Of a stretch of DNA of 33,730 bases, positions 9,142 through 20,130 are shown in pieces (the first letter of the stretch is position 1; each line of letters opens with the position of its first letter). The notes under the pieces were generated by a model that searched no databases, had not been told where the DNA came from, and saw only the letters and a program-made list of their open reading frames with translations. Both the position numbers and the translations under genes were made by a program. The DNA is from Desulfuromonadaceae bacterium (lineage in GTDB: Bacteria > Desulfobacterota > Desulfuromonadia > Desulfuromonadales > Geopsychrobacteraceae), in the NCBI GenBank assembly GCA_030595055.1, contig JAUVEB010000004.1, positions 1 through 33,730 on the forward strand, written 5' to 3'.

Positions 9142-11550
9142 TTAACGAATTTCTGCGCCAAGTTGCCGACAAAGTGTTTTTATCAGCTTGTTATGAGCCT
9201 TACTGACCTCTTCCTCCGTTAAAGTTTTCTGTAGATCGCGATAGCGCACGCGGACCGCGAGACTCTTCTTTCCTTGCGGTATTCCTTTGCCGGTGTAGAG
9301 GTCAAAAAGAACAGCATTTTCAATATATTTCACCTTGCTGCGCTGAATAATCTCAAGAACCTGGGCAGCAGCCACCTCACTGTCAAGCAACAAGGCACTA
9401 TCACGAATCACATCGGGATAGCGCGATAACGGTTTAAATTTGGCGTGAGCACCGGCAATCTCAATCAGTTTTTCAACATCCAATTCCAAGAGAAAAAGCG
9501 GTTGATCAATCGCAAATTCGACCAGCACCTGCGGATGGATTTCACCGATACTGCCAAGGAAATGTCGATCATGAATCATCCGGCATGACTTACCGGGATG
9601 CAAATAGGGTTCTGTATCTATTGCATCAAAAAAAACATCAGCAATATTGATAGTTGCAAACAACTCTTCAACAATCCCTTTAAGGTCATAAAAGTCAACA
9701 CCAGCTGCAGACTGGGCCCAGCCTTCCGGGTTTCGACGACCGCAGATCACTGCCGTCAGGGACAATTTCTCACAAATTCCCTGGCCATTATTCTGCGGTA
9801 AAAATACCGGCCTTAATTCAAAGAGACGTAGGTCCTGACTCCGATATGACAGATTTCTCGAGACCGTTTCCAGCAGGCTCGGCAGCAGACTGGTTCGCAT
9901 CACCGCCTGGTCTTCTGACAATGGATTGAGAATTTTGATTTGCCTGGAGCGTGGGTCTTCCGTCGTTACAGACAATTTACTGATCGAGTCCTCAGCATAG
10001 AACGAATAGTTCATTGCTTCAGAAAAGCCACCGGCAACCATTGTATCGCGCAGCTTTTTCTGTACCTGCTGACCTAGTGGCGGTAAGCAGGCATCGACTG
10101 TCCCAACCGGCATGGTCGCAGGTATCCGCTCATAACCGTACAAGCGAGCAACCTCTTCGATCAGATCGACTTCCCGTTCCAGGTCAGGACGAAAACTGGG
10201 GACAGTAATCTCCAGGCTGGTGGTGGAATCCCCGGGAACCACCTGCAACCCGATAGATTCCAACAATGTTTGTATCGTATCGCAATCAACCGGGATATCG
10301 AGCAACTTCTCAACTTTTTCAGCATGCAAAATCAGCACAGGGGTTTGCAAAGGTTGTGGGTAATTATCGATGATGCCGGACAGTACCGACCCATTACTCA
10401 AGTCTGCAATCAGGCCGGCAGCTCGATCCAGAGCTACCAATATCATGTCAATATCAGCCCCACGTTCGAAACGGTGAGAGGATTCCGTATGTAAACCGTG
10501 ACGCTTGCTGGTTCGACGAATTGCCGTCGGCTTAAAATAAGCGGCTTCCAGCAAAATGGTCTCGGTATCCTCCTGAACCTCTGAGTTCAAACCACCCATG
10601 ACACCCGCCATGGCAACGGCTCGCCGACCATCACAGATCATCAGGTCCTCAGCAGTCAGGGTGTGTTCCTGATTATCGAGACTTGTAAACGTTTCACCCT
10701 CCTGAGCTCGCCTGACAACAATTCGACCATCTTGTAAATTCTTGAAATCAAAAGCGTGCAGCGGATGGCCAAGTTCCATCATCACATAATTGGTCACATC
10801 GACGACATTATTGATCGAGCGCATACCGACCGCTTCGAGACGCCGCACCAGCCAGTCCGGCGACGGACCGATTTTCACACCTTTGATCATCCGCGCGGCA
10901 TAACGCGGGCAATAATCAGTATCTTCGATAACAACGGAGGTCTGCTGAGCAATCGGCTCCAGCGACTCCCTGATCTGCGGGATGGGAAGCTGCAATTTTT
11001 TATCGCAAAGGGCCGCAACTTCACGAGCGACACCGACAACGCTCAGGCAATCGGGTCGATTGGGGGTCAGGCCGATTTCAATCTGAAAATCTTTGCGATT
11101 CAGTGCGGCAAACACGGGTTGCCCCAAAGTCAGGCCCACAGGCAGGATCATGATTCCGGAAGACTCTTCGGAAAGGGCCAGTTCCTTTTCCGAGCAAAGC
11201 ATTCCCATGGAAACCTGACCGCGGATTTTTGATTTTTTGATCTTGAAATCACCCGGCAAAACGGAGCCGGGTTGAGCCAGAGCCACCAGATCGCCAGTTT
11301 TATGATTCGTCGCTCCGCAAACCACCTGAACAACTTCTGTGCCGTTATTCACCTGGCAGACGGTCAGCTTGTCGGCATCCGGATGTTTGTCCACGGAGTC
11401 GAGTTTGGAAACAATCACCGAATCAAGATTCCCGCCGATTTCGTCCAAGGCATCGACTTCCAGGCCGACCATCGTCAAACGGTCACAGAGTTCTTGCGGG
11501 GTGTAAGCAAAGTCGACAAATTCTTTTAACCAGTTATATGTAACAATCAT
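9142..11550 (-). CDS. pheT: Phenylalanine--tRNA ligase beta subunit
   Basis: MIVTYNWLKEFVDFAYTPQELCDRLTMVGLEVD start; B1-B5 domains (PNRPDCLSVVGVAREVAAL, MRSINNVVDVTNYVMMELGHPLHAFD); likely start 11550 rather than 11730. Confidence 0.96.
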   Translation of the reverse strand: MIVTYNWLKEFVDFAYTPQELCDRLTMVGLEVDALDEIGGNLDSVIVSKLDSVDKHPDADKLTVCQVNNGTEVVQVVCGATNHKTGDLVALAQPGSVLPGDFKIKKSKIRGQVSMGMLCSEKELALSEESSGIMILPVGLTLGQPVFAALNRKDFQIEIGLTPNRPDCLSVVGVAREVAALCDKKLQLPIPQIRESLEPIAQQTSVVIEDTDYCPRYAARMIKGVKIGPSPDWLVRRLEAVGMRSINNVVDVTNYVMMELGHPLHAFDFKNLQDGRIVVRRAQEGETFTSLDNQEHTLTAEDLMICDGRRAVAMAGVMGGLNSEVQEDTETILLEAAYFKPTAIRRTSKRHGLHTESSHRFERGADIDMILVALDRAAGLIADLSNGSVLSGIIDNYPQPLQTPVLILHAEKVEKLLDIPVDCDTIQTLLESIGLQVVPGDSTTSLEITVPSFRPDLEREVDLIEEVARLYGYERIPATMPVGTVDACLPPLGQQVQKKLRDTMVAGGFSEAMNYSFYAEDSISKLSVTTEDPRSRQIKILNPLSEDQAVMRTSLLPSLLETVSRNLSYRSQDLRLFELRPVFLPQNNGQGICEKLSLTAVICGRRNPEGWAQSAAGVDFYDLKGIVEELFATINIADVFFDAIDTEPYLHPGKSCRMIHDRHFLGSIGEIHPQVLVEFAIDQPLFLLELDVEKLIEIAGAHAKFKPLSRYPDVIRDSALLLDSEVAAAQVLEIIQRSKVKYIENAVLFDLYTGKGIPQGKKSLAVRVRYRDLQKTLTEEEVSKAHNKLIKTLCRQLGAEIR

Positions 11551-11572
11551 GATACTCAGTCCTTCCCCGACA

Positions 11573-12598
<1,026 letters not shown>

Positions 12599-12704
12599 CT
12601 ATTTCAGCCTCAGCTTCTGGGAAAACCGGGCAATATTCTGATCCGACACCCGGCTCCTTAAAAACACCGAGCATATTTCAAAGGAAGTGAACTGGAGACA
12701 AAAA

Positions 12705-12736
12705 AGGGAGATGGAGCAATTTACTCCACCTCCCTC
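12705..12736 (-). terminator. Intrinsic terminator downstream of rplT
   Basis: Minus strand GGGAGGTGGAGtaaattgCTCCATCTCCC followed by TTTTTT. Confidence 0.85.
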
Positions 12737-12754
12737 TACATGGCTGAAAACAGC

Positions 12755-13111
12755 TTACTGTAGTCGAGCCTTGGCGGTTTCGACAACAACGGCGAAACCT
12801 GCAGGGTCGTTGACGGCCAGATCTGCCATAATCTTGCGGTCAAGAGCCACTTCTGCCTGTTTCAGACCATGAATCAGGCGGCTGTAGGAGAGTCCGTTTT
12901 CACGGGCCGCGGCATTAATACGAGCAATCCACAGAGCACGGAAATCACGCTTTTTGACACGGCGGTCACGATAAGCATAACTTAATGCACGATCAACTGC
13001 TTCCGTCGCTGAACGGAACAACTTGCTGCGGGCGCCACGGTAGCCTTTGGCAAGCTTAAGAACTTTATTCCGACGACGTCTGGCTTTAAAGCCTCTTTTT
13101 ACTCTTGGCAT
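12755..13111 (-). CDS. rplT: 50S ribosomal protein L20
   Basis: [35 protein letters not shown]. Confidence 0.98.
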   Translation of the reverse strand: MPRVKRGFKARRRRNKVLKLAKGYRGARSKLFRSATEAVDRALSYAYRDRRVKKRDFRALWIARINAAARENGLSYSRLIHGLKQAEVALDRKIMADLAVNDPAGFAVVVETAKARLQ

Positions 13112-13220
13112 CTCACTTGCTCCTTCTCTCTAAATGGTTTCGGCATTTGCCGTGGCCGGATCTGCAGGGGGAGATCGTCCCCACAGTTCGCAGCCGAATC
13201 TACCTCAGTGGCAGACCGCC

Positions 13221-13418
13221 TTACAGATACGGAATCAACTGTGCAATGTTGCGCTCATCAGCCTTCGATATGAGAGTCGAGCGCCGCAGATCACGCTTCC
13301 GCTTAGTGGTTTTCTTGGTCAGAATGTGGCTCGTAAAAGCTTTATTCCGACGGATCTTTCCGGTGCCGGTTTTGCGAAAACGCTTGGCCGCACCTCGGTT
13401 GGTTTTGATTTTTGGCAT
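13221..13418 (-). CDS. rpmI: 50S ribosomal protein L35
   Basis: [45 protein letters not shown]. Confidence 0.97.
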   Translation of the reverse strand: MPKIKTNRGAAKRFRKTGTGKIRRNKAFTSHILTKKTTKRKRDLRRSTLISKADERNIAQLIPYL

Positions 13419-13463
13419 GTTCCTCTCCTGTTACCTTTGTTTATGCTGTTCCGGTCTCCCGTT

Positions 13464-13976
13464 TCACTTCTTTAACGGACCGATCATCATGGTCATAAAC
13501 CGTCCCATTTTACTCGGTCGGGATTCAACCTGACCGACATCTTTCAGCGCCGCAACAGCTTTTTCCAGTTGCTTCAGTCCCTGGTCGGGATGAGCGTTCT
13601 CACGGCCACGAAACATGATCGTCATTTTGACCTTATTGCCCTCTTCAAGAAAACGTCGTGCGTGCTTAATCTTGAACTGGAAATCATGGTCATCGGTCTT
13701 AGGTCGCATCTTAACTTCTTTAATTTCAACCTTGACCTGTTTTTTTCTCGCCTCGGAAGCTCGCTTGGCCTGTTGATATTTATACTTGCCGTAATCCATG
13801 ATCCGGCAAACCGGCGGTTCTGCCTGGGGAGAAACCTCCACCAGATCCAGCCCCTGTTCGTTCGCCAAACGCAATGCTTCACTGGTCACCAGAATGCCAA
13901 GCTGACCGCCTTCATCATCAATCACCCGAACCTGGCGAGCCTTGATGGCACCATTGATATTCACTTCTTTAGCTAT
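13464..13976 (-). CDS. infC: Translation initiation factor IF-3, probable AUA start
   Basis: NINGAIKARQVRVIDDEGGQLGILVTSEALRLANEQGLDLVEVSPQAEPPVCRIMDYGKYKYQ; GAGGAGG lies 7 nt upstream of in-frame ATA at 13976, versus 19 nt upstream of GTG at 13964. Confidence 0.9.
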   Translation of the reverse strand: MAKEVNINGAIKARQVRVIDDEGGQLGILVTSEALRLANEQGLDLVEVSPQAEPPVCRIMDYGKYKYQQAKRASEARKKQVKVEIKEVKMRPKTDDHDFQFKIKHARRFLEEGNKVKMTIMFRGRENAHPDQGLKQLEKAVAALKDVGQVESRPSKMGRFMTMMIGPLKK

Positions 13977-14000
13977 GAGCCTGCCTCCTCTACTCTCTCA

Positions 14001-14014
14001 TGCAGATATCTGCA
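14001..14014. repeat. Perfect 14-bp palindrome TGCAGATATCTGCA in the infC leader
   Basis: Self-complementary over 14 nt, 10 nt upstream of the infC Shine-Dalgarno. Confidence 0.8.
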
Positions 14015-14039
14015 GCAATTAAGCAAACAACTCAACAAC

Positions 14040-14064
14040 GAAAAGACCCGCATCGGGTCTTTTC
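14040..14064 (-). terminator. Terminator hairpin at the end of thrS
   Basis: GAAAAGACCCG-3 nt-CGGGTCTTTTC: perfect 11-bp stem immediately after the thrS stop; T-rich 3' arm on both strands. Confidence 0.8.
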
Positions 14065-14069
14065 GATAT

Positions 14070-15986
14070 TTAATGATATTTCGCCGTTTCTTCTGCGACA
14101 AAACCGGCAAAATCGACAGCCGTCACAGCAGCAAGATTTTTACCGTCACGGTAACGCGGAGCAACCGTCTGCTCTTCCATCTCCCGATCACCAATCACCA
14201 ACATATAGGGGATCTTGGCCATCTGGGCTTCGCGAATTTTAAACCCGAGCTTTTCATTGCGCAGATCCAGCTCAACCCTGACTCCGGCAGCTCGTAACTG
14301 ATTGTAGACCTGCTGAGCATATTCTGCCTGATTATCAGTCACATTCAGGATAATCGCCTGAACCGGCGAAAGCCAGAGTGGGAAACTCCCCGCATAGTGC
14401 TCGATCAAAATACCGATAAAACGTTCAATCGAACCCAAAATGACACGATGCAGCATAACCGGGCGATGTTTATCCCCGTCAGCACCGATGTAATTCAGAT
14501 CAAAACGATCCGGAAGGGTAAAATCGCACTGGATTGTAGCACACTGCCACTCCCTGTCAAGCGCGTCCTTCAGCTTCACATCAATCTTCGGACCGTAAAA
14601 AGCCCCGTCCTCCGCATTGATTTCGAACGGTTGACCACTGTCCTCCAAAGCACTGCGTAGCGCTGAGGTCGCCTGTTCCCAGTCGGCATCACTGCCGATC
14701 GATTTTTCCGGCCGGGTTGAGAGCTCCATACGGTATTCAAAACCGAAAATACCGGCGACATCCTGAATAAACTGCATAACGCCTTTAACCTCGGCATCAA
14801 TCTGATCAGGACGACAGAGGATATGGGCATCATCCTGGGTAAAAGCACGGACCCGCAGCAATCCGTGCAGCACACCCGACTTTTCATGGCGATGAACTGT
14901 TCCAAGCTCGAAGTAGCGCAAAGGTAAATTGCGGTAAGAACGTGGCTTAGACTTGTAAATCAACATGTGCGCCAGGCAGTTCATCGGCTTGATGCCATAA
15001 CTCTGCTCGTCGATCTCAGTGAAATACATGTTCTCGCGGTAATGCTCGTAGTGACCGGAGATTTGCCACAGTTCGGTCTTGAGAATCTGCGGGCCCATGA
15101 CAATGTCATAACCACGCTTGAGGTGTTCCTTGCGTTCAAAATCCTCAATAACAGTGCGCAACATGGCGCCCTTGGGATGCCAGATCACCAGCCCGCTGCC
15201 GGCTTCTTCGTTGAAGGAGAAGAGATCCAGCTCGCGACCGAGCTTGCGGTGATCACGCTTACGTGCTTCTTCCAAACGGTTCAGGTGTGCTTTCAGGTCT
15301 TTCTTGCTCTGGAAGGCCGTTGCGTAAATCCGTTGCAGCATGGCATTTTTCTCATCACCACGCCAGTAAGCGCCTGCCAGACTGGTTAACTTGAAGACCT
15401 TAATCATTCCGGTACGGGGGAGATGCGGGCCGCGGCAGAGATCGACAAAATTTCCCTGGCGATAAATTGAAACGCTTTCTGCGTCAAGATCCTCAATCAA
15501 CTCAACCTTGTATTCCTCGCCCATCTCGCGAAACATCTTGATCGCATCAGTCCGGCTGATCTCCTCACGAACAATCTTCAGATCTTCCTTGGCCAGTTCT
15601 GCCATCTTTTTTTCGATGACCGCAAAATCCTCAGGAACAAACTTTTTCGTTGCGCTGTAAAAATCGTAATAAAATCCGTCCTTGATTGCCGGTCCGATCG
15701 TCACCTGAATTTCATCCCCGTAGAGATCTTTGACTGCGTGAGCCATCAGGTGAGCAGACGAGTGACGAATGATTTCCAGTGCTTCCGAAGAATTCTGGGT
15801 AATCAATTTCAATTGACCGGCCGACTCCAACGGCCGGCTAACATCAATCAATTGACCATTAAATTGGGCGGCAACAGCCTGCCGGGCAAGATTTTCACCG
15901 ATCCCCGAAGCGATATCATAGGGAGTCGTTCCCGACTCAACCTCTTTGACCGACCCATCAGGTAGTTCAATCTGTAACATCGCCAT
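14070..15986 (-). CDS. thrS: Threonine--tRNA ligase
   Basis: TGS domain start; [101 protein letters not shown]. Confidence 0.98.
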   Translation of the reverse strand: MAMLQIELPDGSVKEVESGTTPYDIASGIGENLARQAVAAQFNGQLIDVSRPLESAGQLKLITQNSSEALEIIRHSSAHLMAHAVKDLYGDEIQVTIGPAIKDGFYYDFYSATKKFVPEDFAVIEKKMAELAKEDLKIVREEISRTDAIKMFREMGEEYKVELIEDLDAESVSIYRQGNFVDLCRGPHLPRTGMIKVFKLTSLAGAYWRGDEKNAMLQRIYATAFQSKKDLKAHLNRLEEARKRDHRKLGRELDLFSFNEEAGSGLVIWHPKGAMLRTVIEDFERKEHLKRGYDIVMGPQILKTELWQISGHYEHYRENMYFTEIDEQSYGIKPMNCLAHMLIYKSKPRSYRNLPLRYFELGTVHRHEKSGVLHGLLRVRAFTQDDAHILCRPDQIDAEVKGVMQFIQDVAGIFGFEYRMELSTRPEKSIGSDADWEQATSALRSALEDSGQPFEINAEDGAFYGPKIDVKLKDALDREWQCATIQCDFTLPDRFDLNYIGADGDKHRPVMLHRVILGSIERFIGILIEHYAGSFPLWLSPVQAIILNVTDNQAEYAQQVYNQLRAAGVRVELDLRNEKLGFKIREAQMAKIPYMLVIGDREMEEQTVAPRYRDGKNLAAVTAVDFAGFVAEETAKYH

Positions 15987-16003
15987 TGCAAGTCTCCTGA
16001 AAC

Positions 16004-16031
16004 AAAAAGAGGCATCTTCTATAGATGCCTC
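16004..16031 (-). terminator. Intrinsic terminator-like hairpin between tRNA-Val(GAC) and thrS
   Basis: Minus strand GAGGCATCTatagaAGATGCCTC followed by TTTTTG; ends 5 nt before the thrS Shine-Dalgarno. Confidence 0.85.
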
Positions 16032-16064
16032 GACGTCTGAACGGTTATTCGCAATTGCCGGTTA

Positions 16065-16139
<75 letters not shown>

Positions 16140-16157
16140 GCAACCAACCGCGGCGTT

Positions 16158-16187
16158 CTTTTATCAAATCGCCGTCAATACTGTCAA
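16158..16187 (-). promoter_or_regulatory. Sigma70-type promoter for tRNA-Val(GAC)-thrS
   Basis: TTGACA-N18-TAAAAG on the minus strand just upstream of the tRNA. Confidence 0.6.
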
Positions 16188-16376
16188 GCCATTTTGTCTG
16201 TTTCGCCAGTTTTTTATTTCACTTCGGCCCGGATAGTCCGACAGCCTCCTGGGCGATATCAAGAAAATCAGAGTTTTACTGCTTGCCTGATATGACAGAC
16301 CTCGCTAGAGTAAACCACTGTTTGTGTAATAGCAAGAGTTCTAGATTTCCTTCTTATGTGACGTTGAGGTTTAAGC

Positions 16377-18239
16377 GTGCAGACTATCGATCAGTACATT
16401 CAGAAAAGCTGCCAAGTCAATGCCGACAGATTAGCCATGCAAAGCAAGAACCGTGGCCGGTGGAAAGGACTCACTTATCGCAAACTGTGGGATAGCGTAG
16501 AAAAACTCGCCGCAGGACTCCACAACATCGGCATAACAAAAAAGGCGCACATTGCTCTACTCGGCCCTTCTTCCCCTCGCTGGGTGGTTGCCTATCTGTC
16601 AATATTACGCGCCGGTCATATCGCTATCCCCATTGACAAAGACTTGAAAGCAGCAGAACTGCGACTGATTCTTGATGATGCCGATGCGCAAGTGATCTTC
16701 GTCGGCCAGCCACAATTCGAAACCCTGCTTGACATCATTGATGATCTGCCGAAGCTGAAAAAAATTATCCTGATCGATATCCCGCTGTCAGATATCACAG
16801 ATCGTGGTGAGATTGCCGCTGTTCTCGAAAACCTCTCTAACCTCTGGCACGAGCTGGTTAACGATGTGGCCATCTCTGCCGACATACGGAAAAAAATCGA
16901 ATCAGCAGCCATTGAAGCTCACGCACTGCTGTCTCATCAGGAAAAGGAGGAGGGAAGTAAAAAGAAAAAAACCGGTTTTCTCTCCCGCACAGAGACATCA
17001 CGCAACAAGCTCCTCAAAGAAAACCGGCTGTTTGCCTATAAGAGCATCTTTCACGACCCTCCCCTTCCTCCGGCAAGCAACAACCCGCAGGAGACAGCGG
17101 TTATTCTTTACACCTCGGGAACGACCGGCCGTTCCAAAGGGGCGATGCTCAGTCACCACAATATCGTCAGCAATATTCAAGCAGTCTGTAACCGCTTTCA
17201 ACTGGACGAGTCGATAGCGACCCTTTCATTTCTGCCGATCAACCACGTTTTCGAACAGGTCTGCGGAATCTTGCTGCCGCTTTCTTTGGGCGGACAAATC
17301 AGCTTTGCCGAATCAATCAAAAAACTGGGTGAGAATCTCAACGAAATTAAACCGACCTTTCTGCTCGGCGTTCCTGCGGTGTACCAATTGTTGCTCGATC
17401 GGATCATGAAAAACATCGAATCCAAATCGACATCTCGACTGTTGTTTAAATTCTCCATGACCCGGAACATTGTCGCCTCCAAAGTACAGAAAACGGTTGG
17501 TGTCCATACGACGTTCGTCAGCGGCGGTGCCGCTCTCGACCCATCAATTGCTGAAGGGTTCAAAGCCTTGGGATTGACCCTGCTGCAGGGCTACGGAATC
17601 ACCGAGACTTCCCCGGTCATCTCCGCAGAAAGCCCGCTTAAGGGCAAACCCGGCACGGTCGGTGAGGTTCTGGATGGTATTGCGGTCAAAATCGACCGGC
17701 CCAACGCTGACGGTGAAGGGGAAATTCTTGTCAAAGGTCCAAACGTGATGCTCGGCTATTACAAAAACGCCGAAGCAACCGCCGAAGTTCTTAAGGATGG
17801 TTGGTATCATACCGGTGACCTGGGCCGTTTCAACGAAGAGAAGTTGCTGCATATCTGCGGGCGGGTGAAAAACCTGATCGTAACGTCAAAAGGTAAGAAC
17901 GTTTATCCGGAGGAAGTTGAGAACCAGCTTCTTAAGAGCCCGTTTATCGCTGAAATCATGGTTTATGGCCACAAGGTCGGTGCGACGGCGGAAGAAGTTT
18001 ATGCCGTTATTTTCCCTGATAAAGAAAATCTCTTCAACTATGAAAAAGATCGGGGGGATGGCCCACTGTCAACGGCCGAAATTGAAGAATTGATGCGCCG
18101 CGAGATTCTCCAGTACGGTAAGGATTCGGCTGACTACAAACGGGTGAAAAAATTCAGCCTGCGCGAGGACGAGTTCCCGAAAACCACCACGCGAAAAATC
18201 AAACGTTACGTGGTTGTGCCGGAAATTTCAACCGATTGA
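16377..18239 (+). CDS. AMP-dependent synthetase / long-chain acyl-CoA synthetase
   Basis: ILYTSGTTGRSKGAMLSHHNI AMP-binding motif; LLQGYGITETSPVIS; GWYHTGDLGRFNEEKLLHICGRVKNLIVTSKGKNVYPEEVE; GTG start. Confidence 0.92.
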   Translation: MQTIDQYIQKSCQVNADRLAMQSKNRGRWKGLTYRKLWDSVEKLAAGLHNIGITKKAHIALLGPSSPRWVVAYLSILRAGHIAIPIDKDLKAAELRLILDDADAQVIFVGQPQFETLLDIIDDLPKLKKIILIDIPLSDITDRGEIAAVLENLSNLWHELVNDVAISADIRKKIESAAIEAHALLSHQEKEEGSKKKKTGFLSRTETSRNKLLKENRLFAYKSIFHDPPLPPASNNPQETAVILYTSGTTGRSKGAMLSHHNIVSNIQAVCNRFQLDESIATLSFLPINHVFEQVCGILLPLSLGGQISFAESIKKLGENLNEIKPTFLLGVPAVYQLLLDRIMKNIESKSTSRLLFKFSMTRNIVASKVQKTVGVHTTFVSGGAALDPSIAEGFKALGLTLLQGYGITETSPVISAESPLKGKPGTVGEVLDGIAVKIDRPNADGEGEILVKGPNVMLGYYKNAEATAEVLKDGWYHTGDLGRFNEEKLLHICGRVKNLIVTSKGKNVYPEEVENQLLKSPFIAEIMVYGHKVGATAEEVYAVIFPDKENLFNYEKDRGDGPLSTAEIEELMRREILQYGKDSADYKRVKKFSLREDEFPKTTTRKIKRYVVVPEISTD

Positions 18240-18255
18240 GAAACCATCAAACAAC

Positions 18256-18285
18256 AAAAAGGCCACCTTCGCAGGCGGCCTTTTT
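18256..18285. terminator. Bidirectional intrinsic terminator between convergent acyl-CoA synthetase and hom
   Basis: AAAAAGGCC...GGCCTTTTT hairpin between convergent genes. Confidence 0.88.
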
Positions 18286-18306
18286 AAATAACGGTGCAGG
18301 GGGACA

Positions 18307-19617
18307 TCAACCCAGGTTATTTTCCACCCGGATGAGACGGGTCGCTTGTCGGACAATGGCCAACTGATCAATTTCGGCCAGAGCCTTGGTCACATTGGAT
18401 TCCCTCGCACCATGGGTCATAATGACAATCGGTACAGCATCCGCGGTGTGCCGTTCCGGCTGAATCATCGATTGGATACTGATATCATACCGACCGAGAA
18501 TTCCGGAAATCTGCGCCAGTACCCCCGGGGCATCCTCAACAGCGAAGCGCAGATAATAATGACTGACAATATCATTCATTGCCTTAATCGGCAGATCGGC
18601 GATTTGGTCAGTGGGATAGCCCATAATCGGCGTCCGCTGTTGCGCTCCGGAAGCGATATCCCGAGCAATGGCCATGACATCACCCATGACGGCACTGGCC
18701 GTCGCCTCCATCCCAGCACCGCTGCCATAGAGCAATGCCGGGCCGAGAAAATCGCCCGACAAGCGAACCGCATTAAATACCCCATCAACCTCAGAAAGCT
18801 GATAGCTGGTTGGAATCATCGTCGGATGGACCCGAACCTCAATCTGATCACCATAATTCTTGCCAATGGCTAATAGTTTGATCTTGTACCCCATCTGGGT
18901 CGCGAAGCGGATATCAATAGCAGCGACCTTGGTAATCCCCTCAGTGTAAACCTGATCAAAATCGACCTTTGTGCCAAAACAGAGGGCGGATAAAAGGGCA
19001 ATTTTGTGGGCCGTGTCGACACCTTCAATATCGAAAGTCGGATCAGCCTCAGCATATCCCAGTTCTTGTGCCTCTTTGAGAGCCGGGGCAAAGTCGCTCC
19101 CTTCTTCAGTCATCTTGGTCAAAATAAAGTTACAGGTGCCGTTTAGAATCCCCAACACATTGCTGAAGCGATTGGCACAGAGATTTTCCTTAATAGCCGA
19201 AATGACCGGAATCCCCCCGCCGACTGCGGCCTCAAACATCACTGCAACATGCTGTTGATTCGCTGCAGCAATAAGCTCCTGACCATGAACCGCCATCAGT
19301 GCCTTGTTTGCCGTAACAATATGCTTACCGTTCGCAATAGCCTTGAGGATAAACGACTTGGCCGGCTCATAACCACCGATCAGTTCGATCACCAGATCAA
19401 TTTCCGGATTGTCGATGATATCTTCAACATTGGTGCTCAACATTCCGGGAGCCAGAGTAACCCCGCGATCTGACGTGATGTCGAGATCGACAATCTTGAC
19501 CAGTTCCAGAGACTGCCCGAGCCGTTGCCGCAATAACTCAGAATTTTCTTGAAAGACCTTCACAACACCGGTTCCGATGGTGCCGAAACCAAGCAACCCT
19601 ACCTTTATTGAGTCCAT
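18307..19617 (-). CDS. hom: Homoserine dehydrogenase
   Basis: VGLLGFGTIGTGVVKVF; VTANKALMA; GILNGTCNFILTKM; GYAEADPTFDIEGVDTAHKIALL; C-terminal ACT domain. Confidence 0.96.
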   Translation of the reverse strand: MDSIKVGLLGFGTIGTGVVKVFQENSELLRQRLGQSLELVKIVDLDITSDRGVTLAPGMLSTNVEDIIDNPEIDLVIELIGGYEPAKSFILKAIANGKHIVTANKALMAVHGQELIAAANQQHVAVMFEAAVGGGIPVISAIKENLCANRFSNVLGILNGTCNFILTKMTEEGSDFAPALKEAQELGYAEADPTFDIEGVDTAHKIALLSALCFGTKVDFDQVYTEGITKVAAIDIRFATQMGYKIKLLAIGKNYGDQIEVRVHPTMIPTSYQLSEVDGVFNAVRLSGDFLGPALLYGSGAGMEATASAVMGDVMAIARDIASGAQQRTPIMGYPTDQIADLPIKAMNDIVSHYYLRFAVEDAPGVLAQISGILGRYDISIQSMIQPERHTADAVPIVIMTHGARESNVTKALAEIDQLAIVRQATRLIRVENNLG

Positions 19618-19649
19618 AACTTCCTCTTAAGCCCTGAGCGTCTTACAAG

Positions 19650-20126
19650 TCACTTACTGTCAAGTTTTCTCGCCTTCCGGGCGATTTTATCCAGCAGACC
19701 ATTGACAAATGCCGGTGAATCCTTGGTACCGTAACGCTTGGAAATTTCGATCGCCTCATTGATCGAGACACGCACAGGAATATCCGGCTGATAGAGTAAT
19801 TCGTAAGAACAGAGCCGCAATATCGACAGATCGACACTCGACATCCTTTCCAGGGACCAGTTTTTAGCGACTTCACGAATTTCCCGGTCAATCACGGCAC
19901 GATACTCAATAACACCTTGGACCAGAAGTTCCGCAAAGGTCCGTGCCGCGGTTGTCAGTGAACCTTCCTCTGTTTCCAGAGGCTCACCCAAGGCATCATC
20001 GGCAAAACGAAAGTTTTGCCAAAACCCGCTGAGCAAACGGGAGACATCGGCCTCTTCATCAAGTCGCAAGGCAAAGAGAATTTTCAGTGCACACTCACGC
20101 CCGACACGACGATTGTTAGTCGACAT
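19650..20126 (-). CDS. nusB: Transcription antitermination factor NusB
   Basis: RRVGRECALKILFALR...WSLERMSSVDLSILRLCSYELLYQPDIPVRVSINEAIEISKRYGTKDSPAFVNGLLDKI. Confidence 0.95.
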   Translation of the reverse strand: MSTNNRRVGRECALKILFALRLDEEADVSRLLSGFWQNFRFADDALGEPLETEEGSLTTAARTFAELLVQGVIEYRAVIDREIREVAKNWSLERMSSVDLSILRLCSYELLYQPDIPVRVSINEAIEISKRYGTKDSPAFVNGLLDKIARKARKLDSK

Positions 20127-20130
20127 CCGC

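Noticed and set aside
12624-12655. AACCGGG...CCCGGCT inverted repeat upstream of pheS as a PheM-like attenuator
   Set aside because: Only about a 7-bp stem with a long loop, and no leader ORF rich in Phe codons was seen.
13569-14297. 242-aa plus-strand ORF antisense to infC/thrS (and similar antisense ORFs, e.g. 26293..26913, 25166..25657, 5546..5845)
   Set aside because: They lie opposite well-supported conserved genes and their translations show no recognisable domain; most likely shadow ORFs.
16140-16376. Extra short ORF or regulatory RNA between tRNA-Val(GAC) and the acyl-CoA synthetase
   Set aside because: Short overlapping ORFs (16083..16295, 16283..16495) overlap the tRNA or the synthetase start and show no recognisable product; no convincing structure seen beyond the promoter region.
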